NCBI GenBank assembly: GCA_038213005.1 | Contig: JBBQTU010000028.1 | Location: 1-25,949, forward strand | Reading direction: 5' to 3' | DNA length: 25,949 nt | DNA from: JBBQTU01 sp038213005 | Lineage (GTDB): Bacteria; Planctomycetota; Phycisphaerae; Tepidisphaerales; Tepidisphaeraceae | Part shown: positions 15,874 through 22,526 of the stretch, in pieces | Numbering within the stretch: position 1 is the first letter of the stretch | How the letters are laid out: the number at the start of each line of letters is the position of its first letter | The notes under the pieces: model-generated | The model's database searches: none | The model's input: only the letters and a program-made list of their open reading frames with translations | Told to the model about the DNA's origin: nothing | Position numbers and translations under genes: made by a program

Positions 15874-16767
15874 ATGAAGCATCGCCTCACGAGAATCGTC
15901 GCAGCCCTCTCGCTGCTGCTCTGCCTCGCCTGCATTGCCCTGTGGGTGCGGAGCGGGTTTGTCGTCGAATCTTGGCACAGCTCAAACCAATCCGGTTCGA
16001 GCGGGACAATGTTCCAGTCCGGCTGTGGTAGGCTGTTAATAGCGGCCTTGGGACAGGATCCGCCGTTCCGCTGGCCGCGACGACCGCTGCGACGCCAGAT
16101 CGATGACTGGCGTTCTCGCCCAAGCTGGGAATGGGAATGGCCGGCTTACCGCTCGAGTTGGTTGTGTGGTTGGCGTGGTACGCCCAACATTATGCAGCGT
16201 GCCGTGATCCTTCCCTATTGGCTTCTGACGCTGGCAACCGCCATCCTCCCCGCCCTCTGGTTCGGGCGATGGCGAAAAGCGAAAAAGGCCGCCGGTCGGC
16301 GAGGCTTTGAAGTCGTAACGGGAAAGGTCCAAGAGCAACAATCTCAACAAGGCGCTCAATCATACCTGAGGCGCAATACCATCGAGTTATGTGGCCTTTG
16401 GGAGCACTTGAACAACCCGGCGTTTAATCCCATCGCATTAGATGGGATTAAAAAACAGGTCGGTCTCAACAGCTTCATCCTCACTGCCAAGCAATGGATC
16501 CAGAAGACCGGCGCCATCGGCATCATCTCCAAGGCCGGTCGCTACGGCGGCATGCTTCTGCCCCGGTTACAGTCGATTGCGCACCCGATGGGCGTGCCCG
16601 TTTTCCCGGGCAGGCCGCGTGATGTGGCGATTGGCCGCCCCATTGAGCAGCAGCGGAACAAGGAAGCGCTGTGGCGTGAATCTGGGTTATCGGAGTGCCG
16701 GGTGTCGCGGCAAGGGCACGAAATGGGCGGCCGAGGCGGCCCGCCCCACTTCGTCGCATCGCAATGA
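15874..16767 (+). CDS. Chimeric frame: planctomycete-type small membrane protein joined to KilA-N fragment
   Basis: 297 residues from ATG 15874. Residues 1-140 resemble a small two-span membrane protein common in planctomycetes: helix RIVAALSLLLCLACIALWVR, a middle with FQSGCGRLLI, then helix PYWLLTLATAILPALWF and a basic RWRKAKKAAGRR end, where many relatives stop or carry a CGYDLR-type zinc ribbon. From about residue 163 the text becomes a KilA-N domain, and from about residue 232 it is translated repeat DNA. A single start and no internal stop allow the frame to be translated, but domain order and the untidy tail argue that it arose by an accidental join. Function, if any, would be that of the membrane part. 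Confidence 0.5.
   Translation: MKHRLTRIVAALSLLLCLACIALWVRSGFVVESWHSSNQSGSSGTMFQSGCGRLLIAALGQDPPFRWPRRPLRRQIDDWRSRPSWEWEWPAYRSSWLCGWRGTPNIMQRAVILPYWLLTLATAILPALWFGRWRKAKKAAGRRGFEVVTGKVQEQQSQQGAQSYLRRNTIELCGLWEHLNNPAFNPIALDGIKKQVGLNSFILTAKQWIQKTGAIGIISKAGRYGGMLLPRLQSIAHPMGVPVFPGRPRDVAIGRPIEQQRNKEALWRESGLSECRVSRQGHEMGGRGGPPHFVASQ
16360..16551 (+). pseudogene. KilA-N DNA-binding domain fragment
   Basis: Inside the chimeric frame the text YLRRNTIELCGLWEHLNN, FNPIALDGIKKQVGLNSF and LTAKQWIQKTGAIGIISKAG, then RYGG, matches the centre of KilA-N domains of phage and prophage proteins. The domain normally continues with a F-A-H-K-D-I-A-F-E-F-A-S-W segment; here it changes to unrelated text right after RYGG. 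The part before the domain is also missing. So only about 64 of some 100 residues remain, a phage- or defence-related remnant. Confidence 0.75.
16594..16640 (+). repeat. Dispersed 47-base repeat, copy 2
   Basis: Matches 8347-8393 in the same orientation with about four mismatches. It starts with a TGCCCG...CGGGCA palindrome (16595-16600 and 16607-16612), the first member of the array that continues to 17483, and ends at GGCCGCCC. Confidence 0.7.
16719..16752 (-). repeat. Solo REP of the RAYT-associated family
   Basis: Read on the minus strand, it carries the tag AAGTGGGGC, then GGCCG-CCT-CGGCC, a hairpin with a CCT loop, then GCCCATTTCG. This matches the right-hand end of the 146-base elements at 22331 and 23318 over about 33 bases, with most differences being paired stem changes (T/A to C/G). 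No inverted partner is clear nearby. Confidence 0.6.
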
Positions 16768-16868
16768 AGTTGCGTTGTAGTGCTAACTGCCGCGAGACGG
16801 CATTGCTGCGGCCGGGGTGAAAGGCGCCACGAGTGCGCTGCTGCTCAACGGGGCTGGGTTTGGGCGGT

Positions 16869-16940
16869 TGCCCGGAAGAACGGGCACGCCCCAATACTGG
16901 ATGCTGAACAAGGGGGGAGCGTGCCCGCTTTTCCGGGCGG
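16869..16940. repeat. REPIN-like doublet of TGCCCG palindromes
   Basis: Two inverted copies of one palindrome face each other. Left copy: TGCCCG 16869-16874 and CGGGCA 16881-16886, continuing CGCCCC. Right copy: GCGTGCCCG 16919-16927 and CGGGCG 16934-16939. The outer halves pair as a long stem, with a central loop of about 28 bases. Confidence 0.65.
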
Positions 16941-16997
16941 TCCTTGGGACTGCGGTGGCATGCCCCCGCCTTAAGACCGGAGGCATGCCTGCAGCCC

Positions 16998-17188
16998 AGT
17001 AGGCAGGCCGCCTGCGCAGCATCTCGCCCTGGCGGATCGGCCTGCTCTGACATCTGGCAAACAGACTTGGTACGTCGCGAAGTTGCACCAGATTCTCAGG
17101 CTCGCGAAGGCCCCAAGGGCAGAATCGCCGGCGAAACTCCCAAATCCGTTCTCGATGCACAATCGCAGGCCGAGGCGGCCTGCCTACT
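16998..17188. repeat. 191-base element with 16-base inverted ends
   Basis: AGTAGGCAGGCCGCCT (16998-17013) is the exact reverse complement of 17173-17188. The right end extends into a fuller REP: GCAGGCCG (17165-17172), AGG, CGGCCTGC (17176-17183), preceded on the minus strand by the tag AAGTAGG. Its core CCGCCTCGG is shared with the RAYT-associated REPs, so this looks like a diverged REPIN whose left REP has lost about six bases. No gene is inside. Confidence 0.6.
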
Positions 17189-17244
17189 TGACTCTCTCGC
17201 CAGAAGAGCCCACCGGCGCAAGCTGTGCCCTTCCCCTCCAGCCG

Positions 17245-17300
17245 GGCGTGCCCGGAAAAACGGGCACGCCAACAAGGGGGTGTGCCCGTTGTTTCGGGCA
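17245..17300. repeat. REPIN-like doublet of TGCCCG palindromes, second copy
   Basis: GGCGTGCCCG (17245-17254) pairs perfectly with CGGGCACGCC (17261-17270) around a GAAAAA loop. After 12 bases an inverted relative follows (TGCCCG 17283-17288, CGGGCA 17295-17300). The two copies have opposite orientation, like the doublet at 16869-16940. Confidence 0.65.
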
Positions 17301-17352
17301 GATGCAAATTGCGCGTCAGCGGGTGGTTGGAGTGAATACGGTGCTGAAAGAT

Positions 17353-17455
17353 GTGTCGCCCTTTCAGGGCTCATTGAGGGTGAATGTTTCTTACCCAGGG
17401 CTGCGCGAGTACGCTTACCCTGGGCTTAAGAATGCCGCCCCGCTGGGGCTAAGAA
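17353..17455. repeat. Triple-hairpin intergenic repeat
   Basis: Three small hairpins follow one another: GCCCT-TTC-AGGGC (17358-17370), CCCAGGG (17394-17400) with CCCTGGG (17418-17424), and GCCCC-GCT-GGGGC (17437-17449), linked by GAATGTTTCTTA and TTAAGAATGCC. This format (CCC-tttc-AGGG, then CCCAGGG/CCCTGGG, then GCCCC/GGGGC) is a widely dispersed intergenic repeat type in environmental bacteria, as far as I recall. Confidence 0.5.
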
Positions 17456-17461
17456 ATCGCC

Positions 17462-17483
17462 TGCCCGGGAAAACGGGCACGCC
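17462..17483. repeat. Single TGCCCG palindrome
   Basis: TGCCCG (17462-17467) and CGGGCA (17474-17479), followed by CGCC, in the same orientation as the copies at 16869 and 17245. It lies about 100 bases before thyX and closes the array. Confidence 0.6.
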
Positions 17484-17584
17484 CCAACCGATCCGCGAAT
17501 CTCGCGCGCTTTGTGGTTCCACGCTCTCCCGGTAACATCCGCGCACCGACGCTCCGGGGTGGGGCCTCGTGCAGGAGACAGTCG

Positions 17585-18400
17585 ATGTCGCAGAGCAACA
17601 AGATCGTTGAGAATGGCGTGACCATCAGCCGCAGGCCGGTCATTTATCTGGTCGGCACGCAGCAGGCCGAGTCGGCCGCGATCGACCGCTTCCTCGGTGA
17701 TCACGGGGTGGAGCAGTGGACCACCGACACCGAGGTCGCGTCGGAAAAGCTCACCGAGATCGCCGGGCGGATGTGCTATATGTCCTTCGCCAAGCCCCGG
17801 CCCGGCGGCAACAGGGCGTACCTGGGCAACATCATCGACGTCGGCCACGGCAGCGTGATGGAACATGCCGTCTACAACTTCATTCTCACCGGCGTCTCGC
17901 GATCGTTCACGCATGAGCTGATCCGCCATCGCGCTGGGTTTGGCTATTCGCAGCTCAGCCAGCGCTACGTGGATGAGTCACGGTGCGAATTTGTCGAGCC
18001 TCGCGTGATTGCCGAAGACCCGGAACTGCACTCGCAGTTTGTGGAAAGCTGCGCAGGAGCACAGAAGGCCTACATCGAACTGACCGCGAAACTGGCCGCC
18101 CGCATCGAGCGGGAGCACCCTGAGTTATCGGCCACTGACCGCCGCAAGATGGCCCGCCAGGCCGCCCGCAGCGTCCTGCCCAACGCCACCGAGACCAAGA
18201 TCTTCGTGACCGTCAACGCTCGTGCGCTGCGCCACTTTTTTGTCCTTCGCGGCAACATCCACGCCGAGGAAGAGATCCGCACCGTCGCGATCGAGATGTG
18301 GAGGATCGCGATGCGCCAGAGCCCGGCGTTCTTCAGCGACTTTGAACTGCGCAAGGAGAACGGTATCGACGTGCTGTGGACCGCGCACCCGAAGGTCTGA
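17585..18400 (+). CDS. thyX: Flavin-dependent thymidylate synthase ThyX
   Basis: 271 residues. AGGAG lies seven bases before ATG 17585; the frame continues upstream without homology. ThyX makes dTMP from dUMP with methylene-tetrahydrofolate and FAD/NADPH. Seen: CYMSFAKPRP, GHGSVMEHAVYNFILTGVSR, the ELIRHRAGFGYSQLSQRYVD signature (111-130 region), ARSVLPNATETKIFVTVNAR, LRHFFVLRG and AEEEIRTVA, which together cover the FAD- and dUMP-binding residues. The signature reads RHR, eight residues, S125, whereas the textbook ThyX motif has seven between; SQRY after it is normal. The enzyme is otherwise complete. Upstream lies the palindrome array and no gene, so it is probably monocistronic. Confidence 0.96.
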   Translation: MSQSNKIVENGVTISRRPVIYLVGTQQAESAAIDRFLGDHGVEQWTTDTEVASEKLTEIAGRMCYMSFAKPRPGGNRAYLGNIIDVGHGSVMEHAVYNFILTGVSRSFTHELIRHRAGFGYSQLSQRYVDESRCEFVEPRVIAEDPELHSQFVESCAGAQKAYIELTAKLAARIEREHPELSATDRRKMARQAARSVLPNATETKIFVTVNARALRHFFVLRGNIHAEEEIRTVAIEMWRIAMRQSPAFFSDFELRKENGIDVLWTAHPKV

Positions 18401-18442
18401 GGCAGGACGCGGGAGGCAGGACGCGGGAGGCGGGAGGCGGGC
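18401..18442 (+). repeat. Short tandem repeat after thyX
   Basis: GGCAGGACGCGGGA occurs twice in tandem (18401-18414, 18415-18428) and decays into GGCGGGA units (18429-18442). It begins directly after the thyX stop codon. Confidence 0.7.
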
Positions 18443-18526
18443 ACTGCATCCATGGGCGGCGGCCCGCTGTCCGGCAATGTTGGCCGATGAGGGGCTGGCG
18501 TAGACGAGGTCAGGGGTGCGCTCCTC

Positions 18527-18570
18527 GCACGTCACAGACGTGCGCCACGTGGAGCACGTCTGTGACGTGC
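18527..18570. repeat. Perfect 17-base nested inverted repeat
   Basis: GCACGTCACAGACGTGC (18527-18543) is exactly complementary to 18554-18570 around a ten-base loop. Each arm is itself a palindrome (GCACGTC, ACA, GACGTGC), so the site can fold as one long hairpin or two small ones. There is no T-tract. It lies in the 384-base gap between thyX and the LolA-like gene, which otherwise shows no gene. Confidence 0.75.
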
Positions 18571-18678
18571 TGCTTGGTGCAGGTGAGGCGGTGAGGGGAT
18601 GACGTGTGCTGGGCGGGCGACGATATTGGCAGCCGATGGGGCGTTTCGGCGATGGCGGGCTGGGGCTGGGGCCGAGGC

Positions 18679-18700
18679 CCGCCGGTGAGGGCACCGGCGG
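18679..18700. terminator. GC-rich hairpin in the thyX-LolA gap
   Basis: CCGCCGGTG (18679-18687) pairs perfectly with CACCGGCGG (18692-18700) around AGGG. There is no T-tract, so the role as terminator is uncertain; it sits about 50 bases before a candidate promoter. Confidence 0.35.
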
Positions 18701-18746
18701 CACTTGCCCTCCGACGCCACGTTAGGCGACAGTGGCGTTCATCGCT

Positions 18747-18752
18747 TATACT
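18747..18752 (+). promoter_or_regulatory. Candidate -10 box for the LolA-like gene
   Basis: TATACT lies 33 bases before ATG 18785. A TTAGGC at 18722-18727 is 19 bases upstream, a poor -35 box. Confidence 0.35.
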
Positions 18753-18784
18753 GTCCGATCCTTTATTGAGGAAAGAGACCCGCG

Positions 18785-19621
18785 ATGACGATGTATCGAA
18801 TGATGTTGTGCCACTTGGCGGCAGCCCTGTGCTTTGGCACCTCCGGCTTCGCCCAAGAGGGCGCATCGGCCACCGCCCCGGCCGCACCGGCGACGACCAC
18901 CACCTCCGCGAGCGCGGGCTCGGGCGCCCTGCCGGCCGATGCCTCGGTCGATCAGGCACTGGACGCCCTGGACGCCATCGGCCGCGACCTTAAGAGTTTC
19001 ACCGCCGTAGTGAAGCTTTCGGAACAGGATGTGATCGCCCAGGACACGGTTGTCCGTACCGGCCAATTCGTTTATCAGTCTCTCGGTGCCGGCGATTCGC
19101 GTCTCCGCGTCACCTTCGACACCCGCATCCAGGACGGTGCCAGCCAGCCGCAGAAGATCGAGTATCTCCTGGACAAGGGCTGGCTGATCGACCGCAACTA
19201 CGGCCGGAAGATCGAGGTCAATCGCCAGATGCTGCGCCCGGGCGAAAAGGTCAACCTGCTGAAGCTGGGCGAAGGCCCCTTCCCGCTGCCGATCGGCCAG
19301 AAGAAAGAGGACGTCCACAAGCAGTTTGAGGTCAAGCGTGTGGAACTGGCCCAGGGCGAGCTCAAGGACACGATCCACCTCCAGCTCACGCCGCTGCCGG
19401 GCACTCGCTTCGAGCGGGATTTCGCCACCATCGAAGTCTGGGTCGACCAGAACTCTCACATGCCCGTGCGGATCGAAACCGAGGATAAGAACCTCACCAC
19501 CGTCCGCACCACCGACCTGAGCGATGTGAAGGTGGGCGTCCCACTGGGTGATGCCGACTTCAAATTGCCCGAAATCCCGGCCGGCGAGTGGCAACGCCGG
19601 GACGAGCCCTTCGGCAAGTGA
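18785..19621 (+). CDS. Periplasmic LolA-like/outer-membrane lipoprotein-sorting-type protein
   Basis: 278 residues. Signal peptide MTMYRMMLCHLAAALCFGTS with cleavage near GFAQ-EG, then an Ala/Thr/Ser-rich linker (to about 50). The mature domain starts VDQALDALDAIGRDLKSFTAVV and continues as antiparallel strands: QFVYQSLG, SRLRVTFDTR, IEYLLDKGWLIDRNYGRKIE, then KDTIHLQLTPL, ATIEVWVDQNSHMPVRIETE and TVRTTDLSDVKVGVPLGDADF. This is the half-barrel (LolA/LolB/DUF2092-like) fold used to carry lipoproteins or lipids across the periplasm. Ligand unknown. GAGGAAAGAG precedes the start. It has its own candidate promoter and is followed 165 bases later by the U32 gene. Confidence 0.8.
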   Translation: MTMYRMMLCHLAAALCFGTSGFAQEGASATAPAAPATTTTSASAGSGALPADASVDQALDALDAIGRDLKSFTAVVKLSEQDVIAQDTVVRTGQFVYQSLGAGDSRLRVTFDTRIQDGASQPQKIEYLLDKGWLIDRNYGRKIEVNRQMLRPGEKVNLLKLGEGPFPLPIGQKKEDVHKQFEVKRVELAQGELKDTIHLQLTPLPGTRFERDFATIEVWVDQNSHMPVRIETEDKNLTTVRTTDLSDVKVGVPLGDADFKLPEIPAGEWQRRDEPFGK

Positions 19622-19785
19622 GCGGCAGCGCAACCCACGTTGCCCGCTGACCTTGTGCGCGGTCGTGTGACGAATCGTCCGTCCATGGCCAGTCCTCTTG
19701 TGTTCCCAGCGCGTCCGCACCATGGCACGGTGGGCGACGTAAGCCTCAGATACGTAGCGAGCCTCTTTTGATGAAAGCGAGTCCG

Positions 19786-22305
19786 ATGTCGAACCGTCTG
19801 GAAATTCTTTCGCCCGCCGGCGATCCCGAAGCCATGCGCGCCGCTGTCGCCAATGGCGCTGATGCCGTCTACTTCGGCATCTCGGGTTTCAATGCCCGTC
19901 ATCGCGCTGGCAATCCCACCGCCGACAAGCTCGCGGAGCAGGTCAGCTACCTCCACGCCCACAATGTCCGCGCCTATGTGGCGTTTAACACCCTGATCTT
20001 CTCGGACGAGCTCACCGCCGCCGTGAAGTTGATCGAAGCCATCGCCGCCAGCGGCGCTGATGCGGTCATCGTGCAGGATCTCGGGCTGGCCGGGCTGATC
20101 CATCGCATGGTCCCGACTCTACCGCTGCACGCCTCCACCCAGATGACCCTATCCGACCCCCGCGGCATCGCGTGGGTGAAGCCGCTTGGCATCGAGCGGG
20201 TCATCCTGCCGCGTGAGCTCTCCATCGAGCAGATTGGGATGATCACATCCGCCGTGGGCGCCATCCCCGTTGAGGCGTTCGTCCACGGGGCCCTGTGCGT
20301 CTCCTACAGCGGCCAGTGCCTCACCAGCGAATCCATCGGCGGCCGCAGCGCCAACCGCGGCCAGTGCGCCCAGGCTTGCCGCCTTCCCTACGAGCTGATC
20401 GTCGATACCGTGGCAATCGATAACCACGGTCGCAAATACCTCCTGAGCCCGCAGGATCTCGCCGCCTACGATCGCGTCGGCGCCCTGAAGAAGGCCGGCG
20501 TCGCGGGCCTGAAGATCGAAGGCCGTCTTAAAAGCGCCCAGTACGTCGCCGCCACCACCGGCGCCTATCGCGCCGCGGCCGACGCGGCGGATGCCGGCAA
20601 GCAGTTCGATCTTCCACGTCAGCAGCAGGACCAGCTCACCCAGAGTTTCTCGCGCGGATTCGCCCACGGCTTCCTCGACGGCGCCGATCACCAGACTCTC
20701 GTTCCCGGCCTGTCCCCCAAGAACCGCGGAATCCTCGTCGGCGAAGTCGCCAAGGTCTATGACGAAAGCGTCGTCGTACGACTTCGTCCCGGCCAGCGCC
20801 TCAAAGCCGGTGACGGCGTCGTCTTCGACCAGGGCCATCCCGAGCAGGATGAACAGGGCGGCCGAATCTTCGACCTGCGCCCGGCGGGGCGCGATGGGGT
20901 TGAGGTCGTCTTCATGCTCGGCACGCTCAGCATCGGCAGCATTGCCGAAGGCAACCTGGTCTGGAAGACCGACGACCCCGCCATCCGCAAGGAACTCACC
21001 CAGACGTACAGCCGCGACCAGGTCGTCCAGCGAGAAAAGCTCACCTGCATCGTCCGGGCGGCCGCCAGCGAGCCGCTCAAGATCGAACTGACCGATGCTC
21101 GCGGCAACCACTCTTCGGCTCAGTCGGAGTCGGCCCTGCAATTGGCCCAAAAACATCCGCTGACCGCCGAACTGCTCAAAGACCAGATCGGCCGCCTCGG
21201 CGCCACGCCGTTTGAGCTTGGCGAGCTGCGTCTCGTCGGGCGGACCGATGGCGACCCGGCCGACCCGGTGATGGTCCCCAAGAGTGTTCTGAACGATCTT
21301 CGCAGGCAAGCCGTCGAGGCGCTGCTGGCGATGCGTGGCCAGCGCGAGCGACATCTGATCGCAGATGCCCAAGCCCTTTCGAGCGTCCGTGAAGACATCG
21401 AAGACCGCCACGCCCCGGCCGATCCGGTCGCGGCCGACCAAGCCCAGGTCGCCGTGCTGGTCCGCACGATGGACCAGTTGACCGCGGTGCTGAACTGGCA
21501 CGATGACCTCAACGCGCGCCCGCCCGCCATGGTCTACTGTGAGTTTGAAGACGCCCGCCGCTACGGCGAAGCCGTCACCGCCGCCCGCGGTGCCAACATG
21601 CCCATCGGCCTGGCAACCCTGCGCATCGCCAAACCGGGCGAGGATGGCTTTCTCAAGCTCATCGCCGACGCCGCCCCCGATGCCGTACTGGTCCGTACCC
21701 TCAGCGCTCTGACGTACTTCAAAGCGCAGGCGCCCCAACTGAAGCTCATCGGCGACTACACGCTCAACGTCGCCAACGAACTGACCGCCGACCTCCTGGT
21801 CGAGGGCGGTGTCTCCCGTCTCACTGCCGGTTATGACCTCAACTGGCAACAGCTCTCGGCGATGCTCTGCAACATCGACGCGGGCCTGTTCGAAGCAGTT
21901 GTCCATCAGCACATGCCGATGTTTCACATGGAGCACTGCGTCTTCGCTGCCATGCTGTCGGAGGGTCGAGACTACCGCACCTGCGGCCGGCCTTGCGAGA
22001 AGCACGTCGTCGCCCTGCGCGACCGCATGGGCGTAGACCATCCGCTGGTCGCCGATGCGGGCTGCCGCAATACCGTCTACAACGGCCGGGCCCAGTCGGC
22101 GGCAGACTACATGCGCCGACTTCTGAAACTCGGCATCGGCTGGTATCGCGTGGAGCTTCTCAAAGAGACCGCCGAGGAGACAACGACGCTGCTGAATCAG
22201 TACGCCCGCACCCTGGCCGGCAAACAGGATCCCGAAGCCCTGCGCAGCCGGTTGCGCGTCCTGAATCACCTGGGGGTTACGCCGGGGACAATCGAGTTTG
22301 AGTGA
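19786..22305 (+). CDS. U32-family (RlhA/YdcP-like) protein, RNA hydroxylation type
   Basis: 839 residues from ATG 19786; ATG 19771 is also possible. LEILSPAGD, DAVYFGISGFNARHRA and the barrel text VQDLGLAGL, LHASTQMTL open the U32 domain. The signature EAFVHGALCVSYSGQCLTS is followed by RSANRGQCAQACR; the cysteines C171, C178, C194 and C198 fit the [4Fe-4S] site known in U32 proteins. KIEGRLKSAQYVA and the DUF3656-like middle follow, as in E. coli RlhA, which makes 5-hydroxycytidine in 23S rRNA. A second cluster, C718, C733, C737 and C760, lies in a C-terminal U32-like half (MEHC, TCGRPC, GCRN). The protein is longer than RlhA (about 650). Older annotation as collagenase/peptidase is doubtful. 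A RAYT element begins 25 bases after the stop. Confidence 0.88.
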   Translation: MSNRLEILSPAGDPEAMRAAVANGADAVYFGISGFNARHRAGNPTADKLAEQVSYLHAHNVRAYVAFNTLIFSDELTAAVKLIEAIAASGADAVIVQDLGLAGLIHRMVPTLPLHASTQMTLSDPRGIAWVKPLGIERVILPRELSIEQIGMITSAVGAIPVEAFVHGALCVSYSGQCLTSESIGGRSANRGQCAQACRLPYELIVDTVAIDNHGRKYLLSPQDLAAYDRVGALKKAGVAGLKIEGRLKSAQYVAATTGAYRAAADAADAGKQFDLPRQQQDQLTQSFSRGFAHGFLDGADHQTLVPGLSPKNRGILVGEVAKVYDESVVVRLRPGQRLKAGDGVVFDQGHPEQDEQGGRIFDLRPAGRDGVEVVFMLGTLSIGSIAEGNLVWKTDDPAIRKELTQTYSRDQVVQREKLTCIVRAAASEPLKIELTDARGNHSSAQSESALQLAQKHPLTAELLKDQIGRLGATPFELGELRLVGRTDGDPADPVMVPKSVLNDLRRQAVEALLAMRGQRERHLIADAQALSSVREDIEDRHAPADPVAADQAQVAVLVRTMDQLTAVLNWHDDLNARPPAMVYCEFEDARRYGEAVTAARGANMPIGLATLRIAKPGEDGFLKLIADAAPDAVLVRTLSALTYFKAQAPQLKLIGDYTLNVANELTADLLVEGGVSRLTAGYDLNWQQLSAMLCNIDAGLFEAVVHQHMPMFHMEHCVFAAMLSEGRDYRTCGRPCEKHVVALRDRMGVDHPLVADAGCRNTVYNGRAQSAADYMRRLLKLGIGWYRVELLKETAEETTTLLNQYARTLAGKQDPEALRSRLRVLNHLGVTPGTIEFE

Positions 22306-22330
22306 CCACCGGAAGGGCGCGGGGCACAAC

Positions 22331-22476
22331 AGTGGGGGCGGTCGCCTCGACCGCCCCTTTTCGGCCCACTCAAGAGGAGCGACGATGTGCCAAATGGTGC
22401 CATGAACTGAGGCGCCTCCCAGATGCCGCGGCACCGCGAATAACGAGATGGACCGGTCGAGGCGACCGGCCCCACT
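22331..22476 (+). repeat. REPIN-like 146-base element, copy A
   Basis: Ends are inverted: the left reads AGTGGGGGCGGTCGCC then TCGACCG, and the right is its reverse complement at 22 of 23 positions. Each end also folds alone: GGCGGTCG-CCT-CGACCGCC at the left and CCGGTCG-AGG-CGACCGG at the right. The interior of about 100 bases has no frame. It is 143/146 identical to 23318-23463 in the same orientation and lies between the U32 stop and the RAYT gene. Confidence 0.85.
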
Positions 22477-22526
22477 TGACGGCGAATCCGCTTGCAGCGT
22501 TCGCTGGTGGTTGGTAGTTTACTGCT

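Noticed and set aside
15207..15935. Complete 242-residue helicase gene
   Set aside because: The first 50 residues are unrelated repeat-like sequence and the first RecA domain is missing, so it is listed as a fragment.
16869..17483. Possible CRISPR array
   Set aside because: Repeats alternate in orientation, are palindromic and have irregular spacing; no uniform spacers or cas genes are present.
19621..19648. Terminator after the LolA-like gene
   Set aside because: GCAAC-CCAC-GTTGC forms only a 5-bp stem with an untidy outer stem and no T-tract.
20149..22434. 761-codon minus-strand open frame
   Set aside because: It lies wholly antisense to the U32 gene, whose motifs are unambiguous; long antisense frames are usual in GC-rich genes with strong third-position bias.
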